Assembly (NCBI RefSeq): GCF_007860135.1
Contig: NZ_SJPV01000022.1
Span: 1 to 58,050, forward strand
Reading direction: 5' to 3'
Length of the DNA stretch: 58,050 bases
From: Novipirellula artificiosorum
GTDB taxonomy: Bacteria; Planctomycetota; Planctomycetia; Pirellulales; Pirellulaceae
Part shown: positions 17,017-24,904 of the stretch, piece after piece
Numbering within the stretch: position 1 is the stretch's first letter
How the letters are laid out: each line of letters begins with the position of its first letter
The notes under the pieces: model-generated
Seen by the model: the letters and a program-made list of their open reading frames with translations, nothing else
Told to the model about the DNA's origin: nothing
Database searches by the model: none
Program-made: the position numbers and the translations under genes

Positions 17017-19362
17017 CTATTTGGAAACGAACTGCCGATAGCGGTCGGCAATTGGAGCGTCTTGAGGGGGCGACGTCAGCAGCACGTATTTTGCTCGCCG
17101 CTCGGCTTCGCTTCGGTCGCCCGAACGATACAGCAGTGAGATCGCCGCCAGCTTTGCGGTGTGCCAGGATTCGGACCCCAGCGGCAACCCAGTTGCCAAT
17201 TGATCCCAAAGCCGGATGGATTCCCGAAGGGCTTGCGAATTGCCGCTGTCGCCCAGCATCGTGGCCGATTGCGTTAGCGTCTCGCGTGGATTGTCGGCTT
17301 CTCGAATATGTGAATCGATCGCGGCGATGGCGGCATCGACCTGTCCGCTCCAAACGAGTCGTTCGGCATGATCGATCGTGTCGGTGGACAAATCGGGCGA
17401 CCGCAAAAGGAGATTGGCAATCGCCTTGCGTCGGGCCGCATCGTGCCGTCCATCTTGCATTAGCCGCCAAGCGACGTCGTCGAGGCGATCCGGATCGGAT
17501 GGAAGTGCAAAATCGACTTGGCCGTTGCCACGGCGATACTGCAAAAAGTCTTCACTCCGAGGGTCCTTTGCAGCGGTGCTGAGCGGTTCACCGTCTAAGT
17601 CCTGGCGATCGAAAAGGTAAGCCCGCATTCGACCGTAAAGCGATTGGATCGCCGGCGGCTGGTCCGCCAAGGGAGCGAACGTCTCGCCGATGCGTTTCAT
17701 TCCTTCGCGATGCATGGCGGGATCACGGTAGCGGTGGAACGCACGGCGCCACAAACGAAAAGCGTTTTCCTGGAGCGGATCGGTCGCGGCGTCCGCCAGA
17801 ATCTTCGTCGCAACGATCGCTGCCTCGTCATAGCGGGATTCCGCTTCATAAAGTTGAACAAGCCATTGACCGGCTTGGGTGGACTCCTCGCTTGCTGGCC
17901 ATAACAACATCGTTGTCTGCAGCGTCGGTTGCAGTTTCAACGCTGTCGTCCCCGCCTTCGTCATCAGGATGGCAGCCTGCAAGTGCGCGACCGAAGCACC
18001 CTCGGCGGAGGGCGACTTCTCTGCGATCCCCTTCAAAATTTCGGCTGCTTCGGCGGGTTGATCCGCAGCAACAAACGCGGCGGCGGCTTCGATCGACCGT
18101 TGAACCGCTCGATCCGCGTTCGTTTCGGCCACCGCAGCGCTCGCCAACATCTGGGCCGCGCGAATCAAGTTGCCTTCACGCAGGTATCGCCGTCCTTCGG
18201 CAGCGACGATCGCCGGATCCATCGCGTTGTCGGTGCCCGCTTGCAACCGTAATCGATTCAGCGTGATCGTTTCTCCCCGGCGGCGACCGTAGGGGCCATG
18301 ACGGGTCGACAGAAAATCGAGCCACTGGGCGATCACTGCACTGTCAGGGTTCTCGCCGCTAAGTAACCTTTCCAATTGAACCAAATCCATCTCGATCGAC
18401 GGTCGAGTGCTAGCCGGGTTGCTACCGTAAAACGCATCGAGCTGTTCGGCCGCTTGAGCCTTTTGACCCGATCTCAGATCGATGCGAATGCCAACCGAAT
18501 GGGTTCGAGGGTCGTCGGAGTAGCCACTCGCCTCAAACATCCGTTCCCATTCCTGGCGGGCCTGCGGAAAATTGTCGCTTCGCTCCATTGCGATCACTCG
18601 AAGGCGTTGAACCTCCTTTCTCGCCGTACATTCACTCGGCAACAGGGACAAGGCTTGTTCGGCGGCTTGTTCGGCAGCGGCGGCGGCGGCCAAGCGATCG
18701 TGGCTGCTGACCGGGAACAATTCGGTCGTCATCAATTGGCTGCTGACGCGTGAAACGAGCAACCGTTGACCCAACTGATCCAGGTCGGAAATCATAGCAT
18801 GGTCACGCGGTTGACTCCGCTGAGAATCCAGCACCGTTCGTGTTTCCTTGGCTGTGTCCGAGAGCGATTGAAGCTCCGACGCGATCGTTGTCAATCGGCG
18901 GAGTACTCGGTCGCTGCGGGTCTTGTCACCAGGATTGACCACGGCGGAGAGCAAGTCCACTTCCGCAGCAATAAGCTCCACTTCGATCATTGCCGCTCGT
19001 AGAAACAACTGCCGAGGGTGATTCGGATAGGCCGAGACGAGTTCGGCGATCGGTCGCTTCGCCTGTTCGATCTCCGCATCGCTGAAATCGTCGAGTCCGC
19101 GTCGACGAGCGGTTTCGATTTCGGATTGGCGAATGCTCCAACGGGCGGAGTCATCGCTGAGCGGCTCCGTCTGTTTGTTCGCTTCGCTTGCAATTTGTTG
19201 TGCCAGGTCAAACTGGCCGCTGCGAATCAGCTTTGCCATCAAGTCTTCATCACGATCGCTGGTCGTGCGGCCAACCGGCCGAGCGTCGCTCGCAGCGCAG
19301 AGGGAGATCATCGCCAGAATACAAATCAAAATACCGGAAGCGGCCCGCGGCAATCGCAACAT
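17017..19362 (-). CDS. Exported TPR-like repeat protein of the ExbD operon
   Basis: A 781-aa protein with a signal peptide (LRLPRAASGILICILAMISLCAASDA) and an otherwise alpha-helical, Ala/Glu/Arg-rich body with repeated degenerate tetratricopeptide patterns (for example REGNLIRAAQMLASAAVAE; AAAFVAADQPAEAAEILKGIAE; YEAESRYDEAAIVATKILADA). Last of three overlapping genes: its ATG (19362) overlaps the exbD stop as TGATG. TPR proteins following ExbB/ExbD are common in planctomycetes and Myxococcales (TonB/Tol-type or TtpB-like systems), and a periplasmic scaffold for the energised motor is the likely job. No enzymatic motif is visible. Confidence 0.85.
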   Translation of the reverse strand: MLRLPRAASGILICILAMISLCAASDARPVGRTTSDRDEDLMAKLIRSGQFDLAQQIASEANKQTEPLSDDSARWSIRQSEIETARRRGLDDFSDAEIEQAKRPIAELVSAYPNHPRQLFLRAAMIEVELIAAEVDLLSAVVNPGDKTRSDRVLRRLTTIASELQSLSDTAKETRTVLDSQRSQPRDHAMISDLDQLGQRLLVSRVSSQLMTTELFPVSSHDRLAAAAAAEQAAEQALSLLPSECTARKEVQRLRVIAMERSDNFPQARQEWERMFEASGYSDDPRTHSVGIRIDLRSGQKAQAAEQLDAFYGSNPASTRPSIEMDLVQLERLLSGENPDSAVIAQWLDFLSTRHGPYGRRRGETITLNRLRLQAGTDNAMDPAIVAAEGRRYLREGNLIRAAQMLASAAVAETNADRAVQRSIEAAAAFVAADQPAEAAEILKGIAEKSPSAEGASVAHLQAAILMTKAGTTALKLQPTLQTTMLLWPASEESTQAGQWLVQLYEAESRYDEAAIVATKILADAATDPLQENAFRLWRRAFHRYRDPAMHREGMKRIGETFAPLADQPPAIQSLYGRMRAYLFDRQDLDGEPLSTAAKDPRSEDFLQYRRGNGQVDFALPSDPDRLDDVAWRLMQDGRHDAARRKAIANLLLRSPDLSTDTIDHAERLVWSGQVDAAIAAIDSHIREADNPRETLTQSATMLGDSGNSQALRESIRLWDQLATGLPLGSESWHTAKLAAISLLYRSGDRSEAERRAKYVLLTSPPQDAPIADRYRQFVSK

Positions 19363-19823
19363 CACTCCGCCTTTGCGGCAAACAAGACTCGATCCGCGCC
19401 CGCAGCTCTTGCTGCGTCGTACACGCGCACCGCATCGGCAATCGATAAGGCGGGATCGGGATCGACGATCACGGGTGGCTGAACACCCAGCGCCAAAATC
19501 TCTCGGATTCTCTGCCTCAGCACCGTGAGATCGGCGATCTCTTGCCCGTTCAGTTCAAGTCGGAACGCCAATTCGTGGGGCTCCGGCACGTTGGGGATCA
19601 TTCGGATCAGTATTTCGTCGAAAATTTCAGGGGGCGGCATCGCCGTCTGACTCCTTTTGGATCCCATCGTCGGCGGCTGAGCCATCGAGCTTGGCAGGTC
19701 AAATTCGGGCAGTTCAAAGCTGCTGGTCCAGACAAAGAACACCAACAACAAAAAGACAACATCAATCATCGGCGTCATTTTGACTTCGAGCGATTGTTCA
19801 CGATGACTCGATGGCAATCTCAT
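19362..19823 (-). CDS. exbD: ExbD/TolR-family biopolymer transport protein (second copy)
   Basis: A 153-aa inner-membrane protein with one N-terminal helix bearing the family signature EVKMTPMIDVVFLLLVFFVW, including the proton-path Asp, followed by a periplasmic domain ending in the ADAVRVYDAARAAGADRVLFA segment typical of ExbD. Its ATG (19823) overlaps the stop of the first exbD (ATGA), and its stop overlaps the TPR start. Two dissimilar ExbD copies in tandem suggest a heteromeric stator. No ExbB/TolQ partner is adjacent. Confidence 0.93.
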   Translation of the reverse strand: MRLPSSHREQSLEVKMTPMIDVVFLLLVFFVWTSSFELPEFDLPSSMAQPPTMGSKRSQTAMPPPEIFDEILIRMIPNVPEPHELAFRLELNGQEIADLTVLRQRIREILALGVQPPVIVDPDPALSIADAVRVYDAARAAGADRVLFAAKAE

Positions 19824-20242
19824 GATCGAACCGCCTCTCGTACCGAGATCGTCAAGTCACTCATACCAGCGACCGCCGTGGCTCGCAAAATCGGTTCAAT
19901 TCTTTCATAGCGCACCGATCCGTCGGTCCTCAGCCGCACCGATGCGCTCGGCCCGTTCTTGGTTCGGTGATCAGCCAGGATCGTTCTAAGTTGTTGTTCG
20001 CTGACGATCTCGCCTCCGACACGCCAGTTTGCTTCCGCATCGACCGTGACCGTCAGCGCCAAACGTTGCGGGTTTTCCGGCAAGAAGGTGCTGGCAACGG
20101 GTAAATCAACAGGCAAGCGGTTTTCTTGTCGCGCTAAATGACTCGAAACCAGAAAAAAGATAATCAGTAGGAAAACGACGTCGATCATCGGCGTCATGTT
20201 GGCGCCGACCGAGGCGCGATGATGGGAATCGGGAACTTTCAT
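19820..20242 (-). CDS. exbD: ExbD/TolR-family biopolymer transport protein (first copy)
   Basis: A 140-aa protein starting MKVPDSHHRASVGANMTPMI, with the single transmembrane signature MTPMIDVVFLLIIFFLVSSHL and a periplasmic domain (LALTVTVDAEANWRVGGE...SVRYERIEPILRATAVAGMSDLTISVRE). ATG 20242 is chosen because the signature must lie near the N-terminus; the frame stays open to 20557 but that part lies antisense to the methyltransferase. First gene of the operon, divergent from the PmtA-like gene. The CATG at 20240-20243 contains an ATG on each strand. Confidence 0.93.
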   Translation of the reverse strand: MKVPDSHHRASVGANMTPMIDVVFLLIIFFLVSSHLARQENRLPVDLPVASTFLPENPQRLALTVTVDAEANWRVGGEIVSEQQLRTILADHRTKNGPSASVRLRTDGSVRYERIEPILRATAVAGMSDLTISVREAVRS

Positions 20243-20291
20243 GCAGCGTATCGTACCTGACGACAGCCCCTCTTTTCGATACCCTGGGGGC

Positions 20292-20870
20292 ATGAAAGAT
20301 ACGATCCTCTTCTTGAAAAACTTCCTTCGCCACCCCACCCAAGTTGGTGCGATCGCGCCGAGCAGCCCTGGATTGGTCCAGACCATGGTCGAGGGATTCG
20401 ATTGGGAATCCGCGAGGAATGTCGTGGAATTTGGTCCAGGAACAGGCGTTTTCACCGAAGCCATTCTAAAACGGTTGCACGCCGACGCCAAGTTTTTTGC
20501 GATTGAGAGGTCCGCCGAATTGGTCCAAGCGACTCGAGAACGTTGTCCCAATGTCACCGTTTACCAAGATAGCGTGACCCATGTGGCCGAACTCTGCCAG
20601 CGGGAATCGATGCCCGATGTCGATTCCGTCATCTGTGGATTGCCATGGGCTTCCTTTTCACCGACGCTGCAGTCAGAAATCATGGATGCGATGATCAGCG
20701 TCTTGAAACCCAATGCCCAGTTTGCCACGTTTGCCTATTGGCAAGGGTTGGCGCTACCGGCCGGGCGGCGGTTCGCAAGCCGGTTGCATGAGACCTTCAC
20801 TGAGGTCAAGCGAAGTCCAACGGTTTGGCGAAACCTACCCCCCGCGTTTGTCTACCGATGCGTCCGCTGA
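20292..20870 (+). CDS. PmtA-like phospholipid N-methyltransferase family protein
   Basis: A 192-aa class I SAM methyltransferase. It starts MKDTILFLKNFLRHPTQVGAIAPSSP, a leader characteristic of PmtA-like/rRNA-dimethylase-related enzymes, followed by VVEFGPGTGVFTEAIL (SAM motif I), FFAIERSAELV, then VICGLPWASF in place of the NPPY/GLPF motif. ATG 20292 is preferred over 20241: it gives the usual N-terminus and follows cctgggggc. In other bacteria the family methylates phosphatidylethanolamine, but the substrate here is unproven. Its last codons lie inside the 19-bp tandem repeat. Confidence 0.8.
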   Translation: MKDTILFLKNFLRHPTQVGAIAPSSPGLVQTMVEGFDWESARNVVEFGPGTGVFTEAILKRLHADAKFFAIERSAELVQATRERCPNVTVYQDSVTHVAELCQRESMPDVDSVICGLPWASFSPTLQSEIMDAMISVLKPNAQFATFAYWQGLALPAGRRFASRLHETFTEVKRSPTVWRNLPPAFVYRCVR

Positions 20871-20913
20871 CCGAAGATGCGTCCGCTGACCGAAGATGCA
20901 TCCGCTGACCGAA
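20857..20913. repeat. 19-bp tandem repeat, three copies, overlapping a stop codon
   Basis: The unit GATGCGTCCGCTGACCGAA occurs at 20857, 20876 and 20895, the last with one change (GCATCC). The first copy encodes the C-terminus and stop (TGA 20868-20870) of the methyltransferase, so the duplication probably arose from the gene's own 3' end. Confidence 0.95.
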
Positions 20914-20977
20914 ACGGTACGATCCTTGCAGATGTTTTGGGGGGCTAATCTGGGAAACGCTTTTTGGAGTGGGAACG

Positions 20978-22021
20978 ATGTCTTCCGATCTGGCGACAAC
21001 GTACTTGGGGATGCAACTTGACTCTCCGGTGATCGTTGGGGCGTGTCACTTGACGATTGAACCGGAAACGGTGCGGCAAATGGTGTTTGCGGGCGCCGGA
21101 GCGGTCGTGATGCCGTCGATGATGCAAGAGCAAATCGTCTACCAGAACCTCTTGGATGTCGATCCTGACACAGCCGCTCAACGAAGTGGCTACCAGCCTC
21201 AACAAGACAACTACAACGGCGGGCCGACCGTTTACTTGGATACGATCCGCGAACTGAAGGCTCATACCAAGGTCCCAATCATTGGCAGCTTGAACGGGAC
21301 TTCGGTTGGTGAATGGATGAGTTTCGCTACCTTGATCGAGGCAGCCGGTGCTGACGCAATCGAGCTGAACTTTCAGCCACGAATCAGCGACCCAAAGCAA
21401 TCTGCCGAGAGTATTGAATCCGAAATGTGCGATATGGCTCACAAGGTTTGCGAAAGTGTGACGATTCCGGTCGCTGTCAAAATGAGTCGTCGGCTGACCA
21501 ATCTTGCTTCTTGTGCTCATCGGATAAAAAACAATGGAGCCCAGGGGGTGATTCTTTTCGCTCATCAACCTCGCTGGGACATCGACATCGATCGAATGCA
21601 GTGGACGGTACGTTGGGAGTTGACTCCAGACGACTGGATCAGCCGAACCTTAGAAGGGATTGTTCGCGCCCGTTCCGGCGGTTTGGGGATCTCGATTGCG
21701 GCAAGCGGGGGGATTCGAACATCGGAGGATGCGATCAAGGCGATCATCGCCGGCGCGGATGTCGTGATGGTGACCTCCGAAATCTTTCGAGAAGGTCCCG
21801 ACGTGATCCGCAAGATCCTGTCGGGATTGGAGCAATTCATGGCGACCAAATCCTATGGATCGCTTAAAGAATTCAAACAATCCCGAATACCGGTCGAAAC
21901 GGAAGCCTCGCATTGGCGGCAACTCGAGTACCTTGAGCCGTTGACCCTCAGCAAACAGTTTGTCGACCGAACGCCCGGCATGGTTCACGACACCGGTGAC
22001 AGCTTTGGACATCGTCTTTAG
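20978..22021 (+). CDS. Dihydroorotate-dehydrogenase-like flavoprotein
   Basis: A 347-aa TIM-barrel protein of the DHOD family subgroup that begins LATTYLGMQLDSPVIVGACHLT and lacks the class-2 membrane anchor. Key stretches: VPIIGSLNGTSVGEWMSFATLIEAAGADAIELNF, IPVAVKMSRRLTN (FMN-phosphate lysine region), ISIAASGGIRTSEDAIKAIIAGADVVMVTSEIF. Subgroup members are annotated dihydroorotate dehydrogenase-like and often have roles outside pyrimidine synthesis; the catalytic Cys/Ser loop cannot be placed confidently. The C-terminal 50 residues (KEFKQSRIPVETEASHWRQLEYLEPL) are typical of the subgroup. ATG 20978 follows TTGGAGTGGG. Confidence 0.87.
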   Translation: MSSDLATTYLGMQLDSPVIVGACHLTIEPETVRQMVFAGAGAVVMPSMMQEQIVYQNLLDVDPDTAAQRSGYQPQQDNYNGGPTVYLDTIRELKAHTKVPIIGSLNGTSVGEWMSFATLIEAAGADAIELNFQPRISDPKQSAESIESEMCDMAHKVCESVTIPVAVKMSRRLTNLASCAHRIKNNGAQGVILFAHQPRWDIDIDRMQWTVRWELTPDDWISRTLEGIVRARSGGLGISIAASGGIRTSEDAIKAIIAGADVVMVTSEIFREGPDVIRKILSGLEQFMATKSYGSLKEFKQSRIPVETEASHWRQLEYLEPLTLSKQFVDRTPGMVHDTGDSFGHRL

Positions 22022-22040
22022 GTCTTCGTGCGGGACAGAT

Positions 22041-22179
22041 CTTAGCTGGACTGCGCCAGTTTGGAGCGGAAACGTTGCAAAGACAAGCACGAAGCGCAAG
22101 CGAGTGGGTTTTGGCGTAAGTGATTCACTCGCTTGCGCTTCGTGCTTGTATGAAGATCAAAGTGGCGCTGTCCAGTTAG
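22041..22179. repeat. Hairpin element with GGACAGCGCCACTTT-type ends (copy 1)
   Basis: A 139-nt element between genes. The outer ends are imperfect inverted repeats: left TTAGCTGGACTGCGCCAG (from 22042), right AAAGTGGCGCTGTCCAG (22159-22175). The core is a 24-nt perfect inverted repeat (22083-22106 with 22126-22149; arm starts ACAAGCACGAAGCGCAAG) around a 19-nt loop. The same outer ends flank a different hairpin at 48471-48618. The RNA would fold into a very stable stem that could stop transcription after the DHOD-like gene. Confidence 0.88.
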
Positions 22180-22313
22180 GAGGTCGTCTCGGAAAAGAGG
22201 CCCAACGAGCGGTCACGGTGGTCACACGGGCCAGTCGGGGCCTGTTATCCTAAGGTCAGGAAGTCCCGAGAAACCGGTCTATTCCTCTCACGCACCCCCT
22301 GCTGGAGATTTTG

Positions 22314-22724
22314 ATGACACGAGCGACCGTTCGTCTGCTGTTTGGGATCGCTGCAGTCTATGATTTTGCGATTGGCTTGGTCTTCCTGTTTGCGGGCAAG
22401 GCTTTATTTGATGCGGTCAGCATTCCGCATCCCAATCATTGGGGATACGTTCAATTCGGATCGCTGATGTTGATCGTTTTCGGATTGATGTTTTTTCAGG
22501 TGGCTCGCGATCCTGACGGAAATCGCAATCTGATGCCGTTCGGGATTTTGCTGAAGGCAAGCTATGTCGGCATCGTCAGCTACTATTGGTTGACCGTGGG
22601 ATGTCCATTCCTATTCAAGCCGTTCGTCGTGATTGACTTGGCGATGCTGATCTTGTTTGCAATCGCCTATTCCCAGTCGAAGCATTTGGTTTCCTCGTCC
22701 GAGTCCGTGGCGACCACCGCGTGA
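22314..22724 (+). CDS. Small integral membrane protein (DoxX-like size and topology)
   Basis: A 136-aa protein with four predicted transmembrane helices (LLFGIAAVYDFAIGLVFLF; YVQFGSLMLIVFGLMFFQV; FGILLKASYVGIVSYYWL; FVVIDLAMLILFAIAYS). The ATG at 22314 follows an adjacent TTG; ctggagatt lies upstream. It ends with TGA overlapping the next start (TGATG), so it is translationally coupled as the first gene of a three-gene operon. No catalytic motif. Function unknown; 4-TM proteins of this size sometimes act as accessory subunits. Confidence 0.8.
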   Translation: MTRATVRLLFGIAAVYDFAIGLVFLFAGKALFDAVSIPHPNHWGYVQFGSLMLIVFGLMFFQVARDPDGNRNLMPFGILLKASYVGIVSYYWLTVGCPFLFKPFVVIDLAMLILFAIAYSQSKHLVSSSESVATTA

Positions 22725-23110
22725 TGGGAGATTCCGTGGTCCATTTGAATTGGTACTTCGGTTGGGGGCTTGTCGTATCGGCCTTTGTCACGGGTGCCCT
22801 GATCGGGATCTTCTTTCACCAAGAAGAATTTCTTGGGGGATACGCTTCGTTTCGGAGGCGGCTTCTGCGGCTTGGACACATTGCTCAGGCAGCACTTGGG
22901 ATGATGAATGTGTTGTATAGTGTGTCGACAAATCGAGCCGAGTGGTTTGATACGCAAATGGCGTCATGGGCTTTTGTCGTCGGTGGCGTTTCGATGCCAA
23001 TGGTTTGCTTTCTTTCCGCCTGGAAGAAGTCCTTTCGGCATCTGTTTTTTATCCCGGTCATTGCCCTATTGGTCGCTGTCATCCAAACCTTGCGAAATGG
23101 CCCCCCATGA
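22724..23110 (+). CDS. Small integral membrane protein of the radical-SAM operon
   Basis: A 128-aa protein with about four hydrophobic segments (YFGWGLVVSAFVTGALIGIFF; GHIAQAALGMMNVLYSV; MASWAFVVGGVSMPMVCFLSAW; LFFIPVIALLVAVIQTL) and a conserved-looking GHIAQAALGMMNVLY with a potential ligand histidine. The start ATG overlaps the previous stop by one base, and its own stop overlaps the next start (ATGA). The coupling argues that it works with the B12/radical-SAM protein, perhaps on a membrane-bound substrate. Not recognised as a named family. Confidence 0.8.
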   Translation: MGDSVVHLNWYFGWGLVVSAFVTGALIGIFFHQEEFLGGYASFRRRLLRLGHIAQAALGMMNVLYSVSTNRAEWFDTQMASWAFVVGGVSMPMVCFLSAWKKSFRHLFFIPVIALLVAVIQTLRNGPP

Positions 23111-24408
23111 AGATCGGATTGTTGGCCCTAAGTGGGTTGCGTGTGCATGACCCAAAGTTGTTGAAACTCGGGATGACCTTACCGGGGATCGTCGAACGCG
23201 GACGGGTGCTTTCGTCACTGCCGAGTCTAGGGCTGCTGTACCTTGCCGCCTGTACGCCGGCCGAGCACCAGGTGTCCTACTACGAAGCCGAAGGTGACCG
23301 AAGCGAACCCGAGGACCTCTATCACTGCGACTTGGTAGCCATCAACACCTTCTCGGCCCAAGTCTTCGAGGCTTACGCAATCGCCGATCGTTTGCGTGCT
23401 GCGGGCGTCAAGGTTGCGATGGGAGGGTTGCATGTGACCGTTCAGTCGGAGGAAGCGCTTGAGCATGCCGACTATGTCTTTCTTGGCGAAGGAGAGCGGA
23501 CTTGGCCAGAGGCGATCTCGGAAATCGAATCAGGTACGCAGCGCCGGGTATGGGACGCTCGCGAGATGCCGCCGGTGGAGGTTCAGCGTCTACCGATTCC
23601 TCGCTATGACTTGTTGCAGGACCGACCCTACACGCGATACCCCGTTCAAACCACGCGGGGCTGTCCTTGGCGATGCGACTTTTGTGCCTCCAATGTCATG
23701 TTCTCGTATCCGTACCGAAAACGGCCTGTTGCCGACGTCGTCCGTGATGTTCTTGCGATCAAGAAGTTCCAACGTCGACCGTTCATCGAATTGGCTGACG
23801 ATAACACATTTGTCGATCACAGCTGGGGCATGGAGCTTTGTCGCGAACTGATCCCGCTGCGTGTGAAGTGGTTTACCGAAACGGATATTTCCGTAGCCGA
23901 CAACCGGGATCTTCTTCAGCAAATGCGGGAAGCGGGCTGCAAACAGGTTTTGATCGGAATTGAAAGCCCCGAGCAAGGATTACTGGACGGGATTGAGTTG
24001 CGGGCGAATTTCAAGTCACGTTACCAGGGGGATCTGATCGAAGCGGTGCAGCGCATTCAAGCTCATGGGATTACCGTGAATGGTTGTTTTATCCTCGGGC
24101 TTGATAGTCATACTCCAGAAATTTTTCAGCAGGTGCTTGCCTTCGCCAACGAGGCGGCATTGTGGGATGTGCAGCTCACCGTGTTAACGCCGTTCCCAGG
24201 AACACCGCTCTATGAACGACTTGCATCCGAGAGTCGCCTTCTTTATCCGCAGCGCTGGGATCGATGCACACTTTTTGATGTTAATTTTGAACCCAAACAG
24301 ATGTCCGTCCGCGAGCTTCAACAAGGCATCCACTGGCTGGCTTCGCAGTTGTATTCACGAGAGGCCATTGCCAATCGTCGGCGATCCTTTCTGAGGACAA
24401 CAGGGTAG
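23107..24408 (+). CDS. B12-binding-domain radical SAM protein
   Basis: A 433-aa protein with an N-terminal cobalamin-binding-like Rossmann domain (about 1-150: DLVAINTFSAQVFEAYAIADRLRAAGVKVAMGGLHVT, LGEGERTWPEAI) and a radical-SAM domain with the 4Fe-4S motif CPWRCDFC (Cys186/190/193) in TTRGCPWRCDFCASN. Further motifs: ELADDNTFVD, LIGIESPEQGLLDG, GCFILGLDSHTPEIF, TPFPGTPLYERL. The B12-radical SAM class includes methylases and ring-forming enzymes such as HpnJ, BchE and methyltransferases on lipids. The start overlaps the upstream stop by ATGA. With two small membrane proteins in the operon, a lipid or membrane-associated substrate is a reasonable but unproven guess. Confidence 0.88.
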   Translation: MKIGLLALSGLRVHDPKLLKLGMTLPGIVERGRVLSSLPSLGLLYLAACTPAEHQVSYYEAEGDRSEPEDLYHCDLVAINTFSAQVFEAYAIADRLRAAGVKVAMGGLHVTVQSEEALEHADYVFLGEGERTWPEAISEIESGTQRRVWDAREMPPVEVQRLPIPRYDLLQDRPYTRYPVQTTRGCPWRCDFCASNVMFSYPYRKRPVADVVRDVLAIKKFQRRPFIELADDNTFVDHSWGMELCRELIPLRVKWFTETDISVADNRDLLQQMREAGCKQVLIGIESPEQGLLDGIELRANFKSRYQGDLIEAVQRIQAHGITVNGCFILGLDSHTPEIFQQVLAFANEAALWDVQLTVLTPFPGTPLYERLASESRLLYPQRWDRCTLFDVNFEPKQMSVRELQQGIHWLASQLYSREAIANRRRSFLRTTG

Positions 24409-24411
24409 CGC

Positions 24412-24506
24412 GTGGTCTGTCACACCTTCATTTGAGGGTTGCCGCGAATTTGTAGAAGGGACTTCCAGTCCGTAATTTGTTGATCGGAATGACGGACTCT
24501 CCGGTG
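24412..24506. repeat. GTAG repeat element, GTAGAA/GGACTTCCAGTCC family (copy 1)
   Basis: It begins with GTGGTCTGTCA (24412-24422). At 24447-24498 a 52-nt stretch matches 36435-36486 with four differences; it contains GTAG (24452) followed by the hairpin GGACT-TCC-AGTCC. The upstream flank (24412-24446) matches the reverse complement of the right end of the 36.4-kb element. The right arm here is decayed (ACGGACTCTCCGG). Confidence 0.85.
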
Positions 24507-24904
24507 TCAGGCCTTGTGTTGGGTGTTCAATGCCAAGGATTGCTCGCTGTCGCCCTCGGCCAGTCCCACCATCCGTCGAATCATGGTCACCAATCGTCCT
24601 GGAGCGAAGAAGTATCCTGACGGCACCTATCAGGAATATGGTGATCAAGGTTGCCGCTCGAGTGGAGTCTACCAGACGTCGCATTCGCATCCTGATTCCG
24701 TCGAGCTAGCCTCACGGAAATTCTCTTTTCAAGGTAAGCCGTTCTCTAGCAGCGTTCTTACAGCGAAAGTACGGTATCCACCCAGAATCGTCTCGCATCT
24801 CTGCGAGACGCTTCTTAGCCGCCAAGACGCGCGTCGCGCGAGCGTGTAGAATCCTGGCACCGACAGACGAGCAATACAGACCTTTTTTCACCCTTGAGGA
24901 TTCC
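24507..24904. other. Intergenic region, no supported gene
   Basis: Short ORFs on both strands lack family resemblance. A terminator-like hairpin sits at 24789-24810. The tail is the leader of the methyltransferase, with ttgaggattcc directly before its ATG. Confidence 0.55.
24789..24810. terminator. Perfect 9-bp hairpin CGTCTCGCA/TGCGAGACG
   Basis: CGTCTCGCA-TCTC-TGCGAGACG forms a perfect 9-bp stem with a 4-nt loop. It is followed by cttcttagcc rather than a clean U tract, so intrinsic termination is only possible, not certain. Confidence 0.5.

Noticed and set aside
24514..24849. Plus-strand ORF of 111 codons before the exported methyltransferase
   Set aside because: No homology features and low-complexity composition; spans a hairpin repeat.
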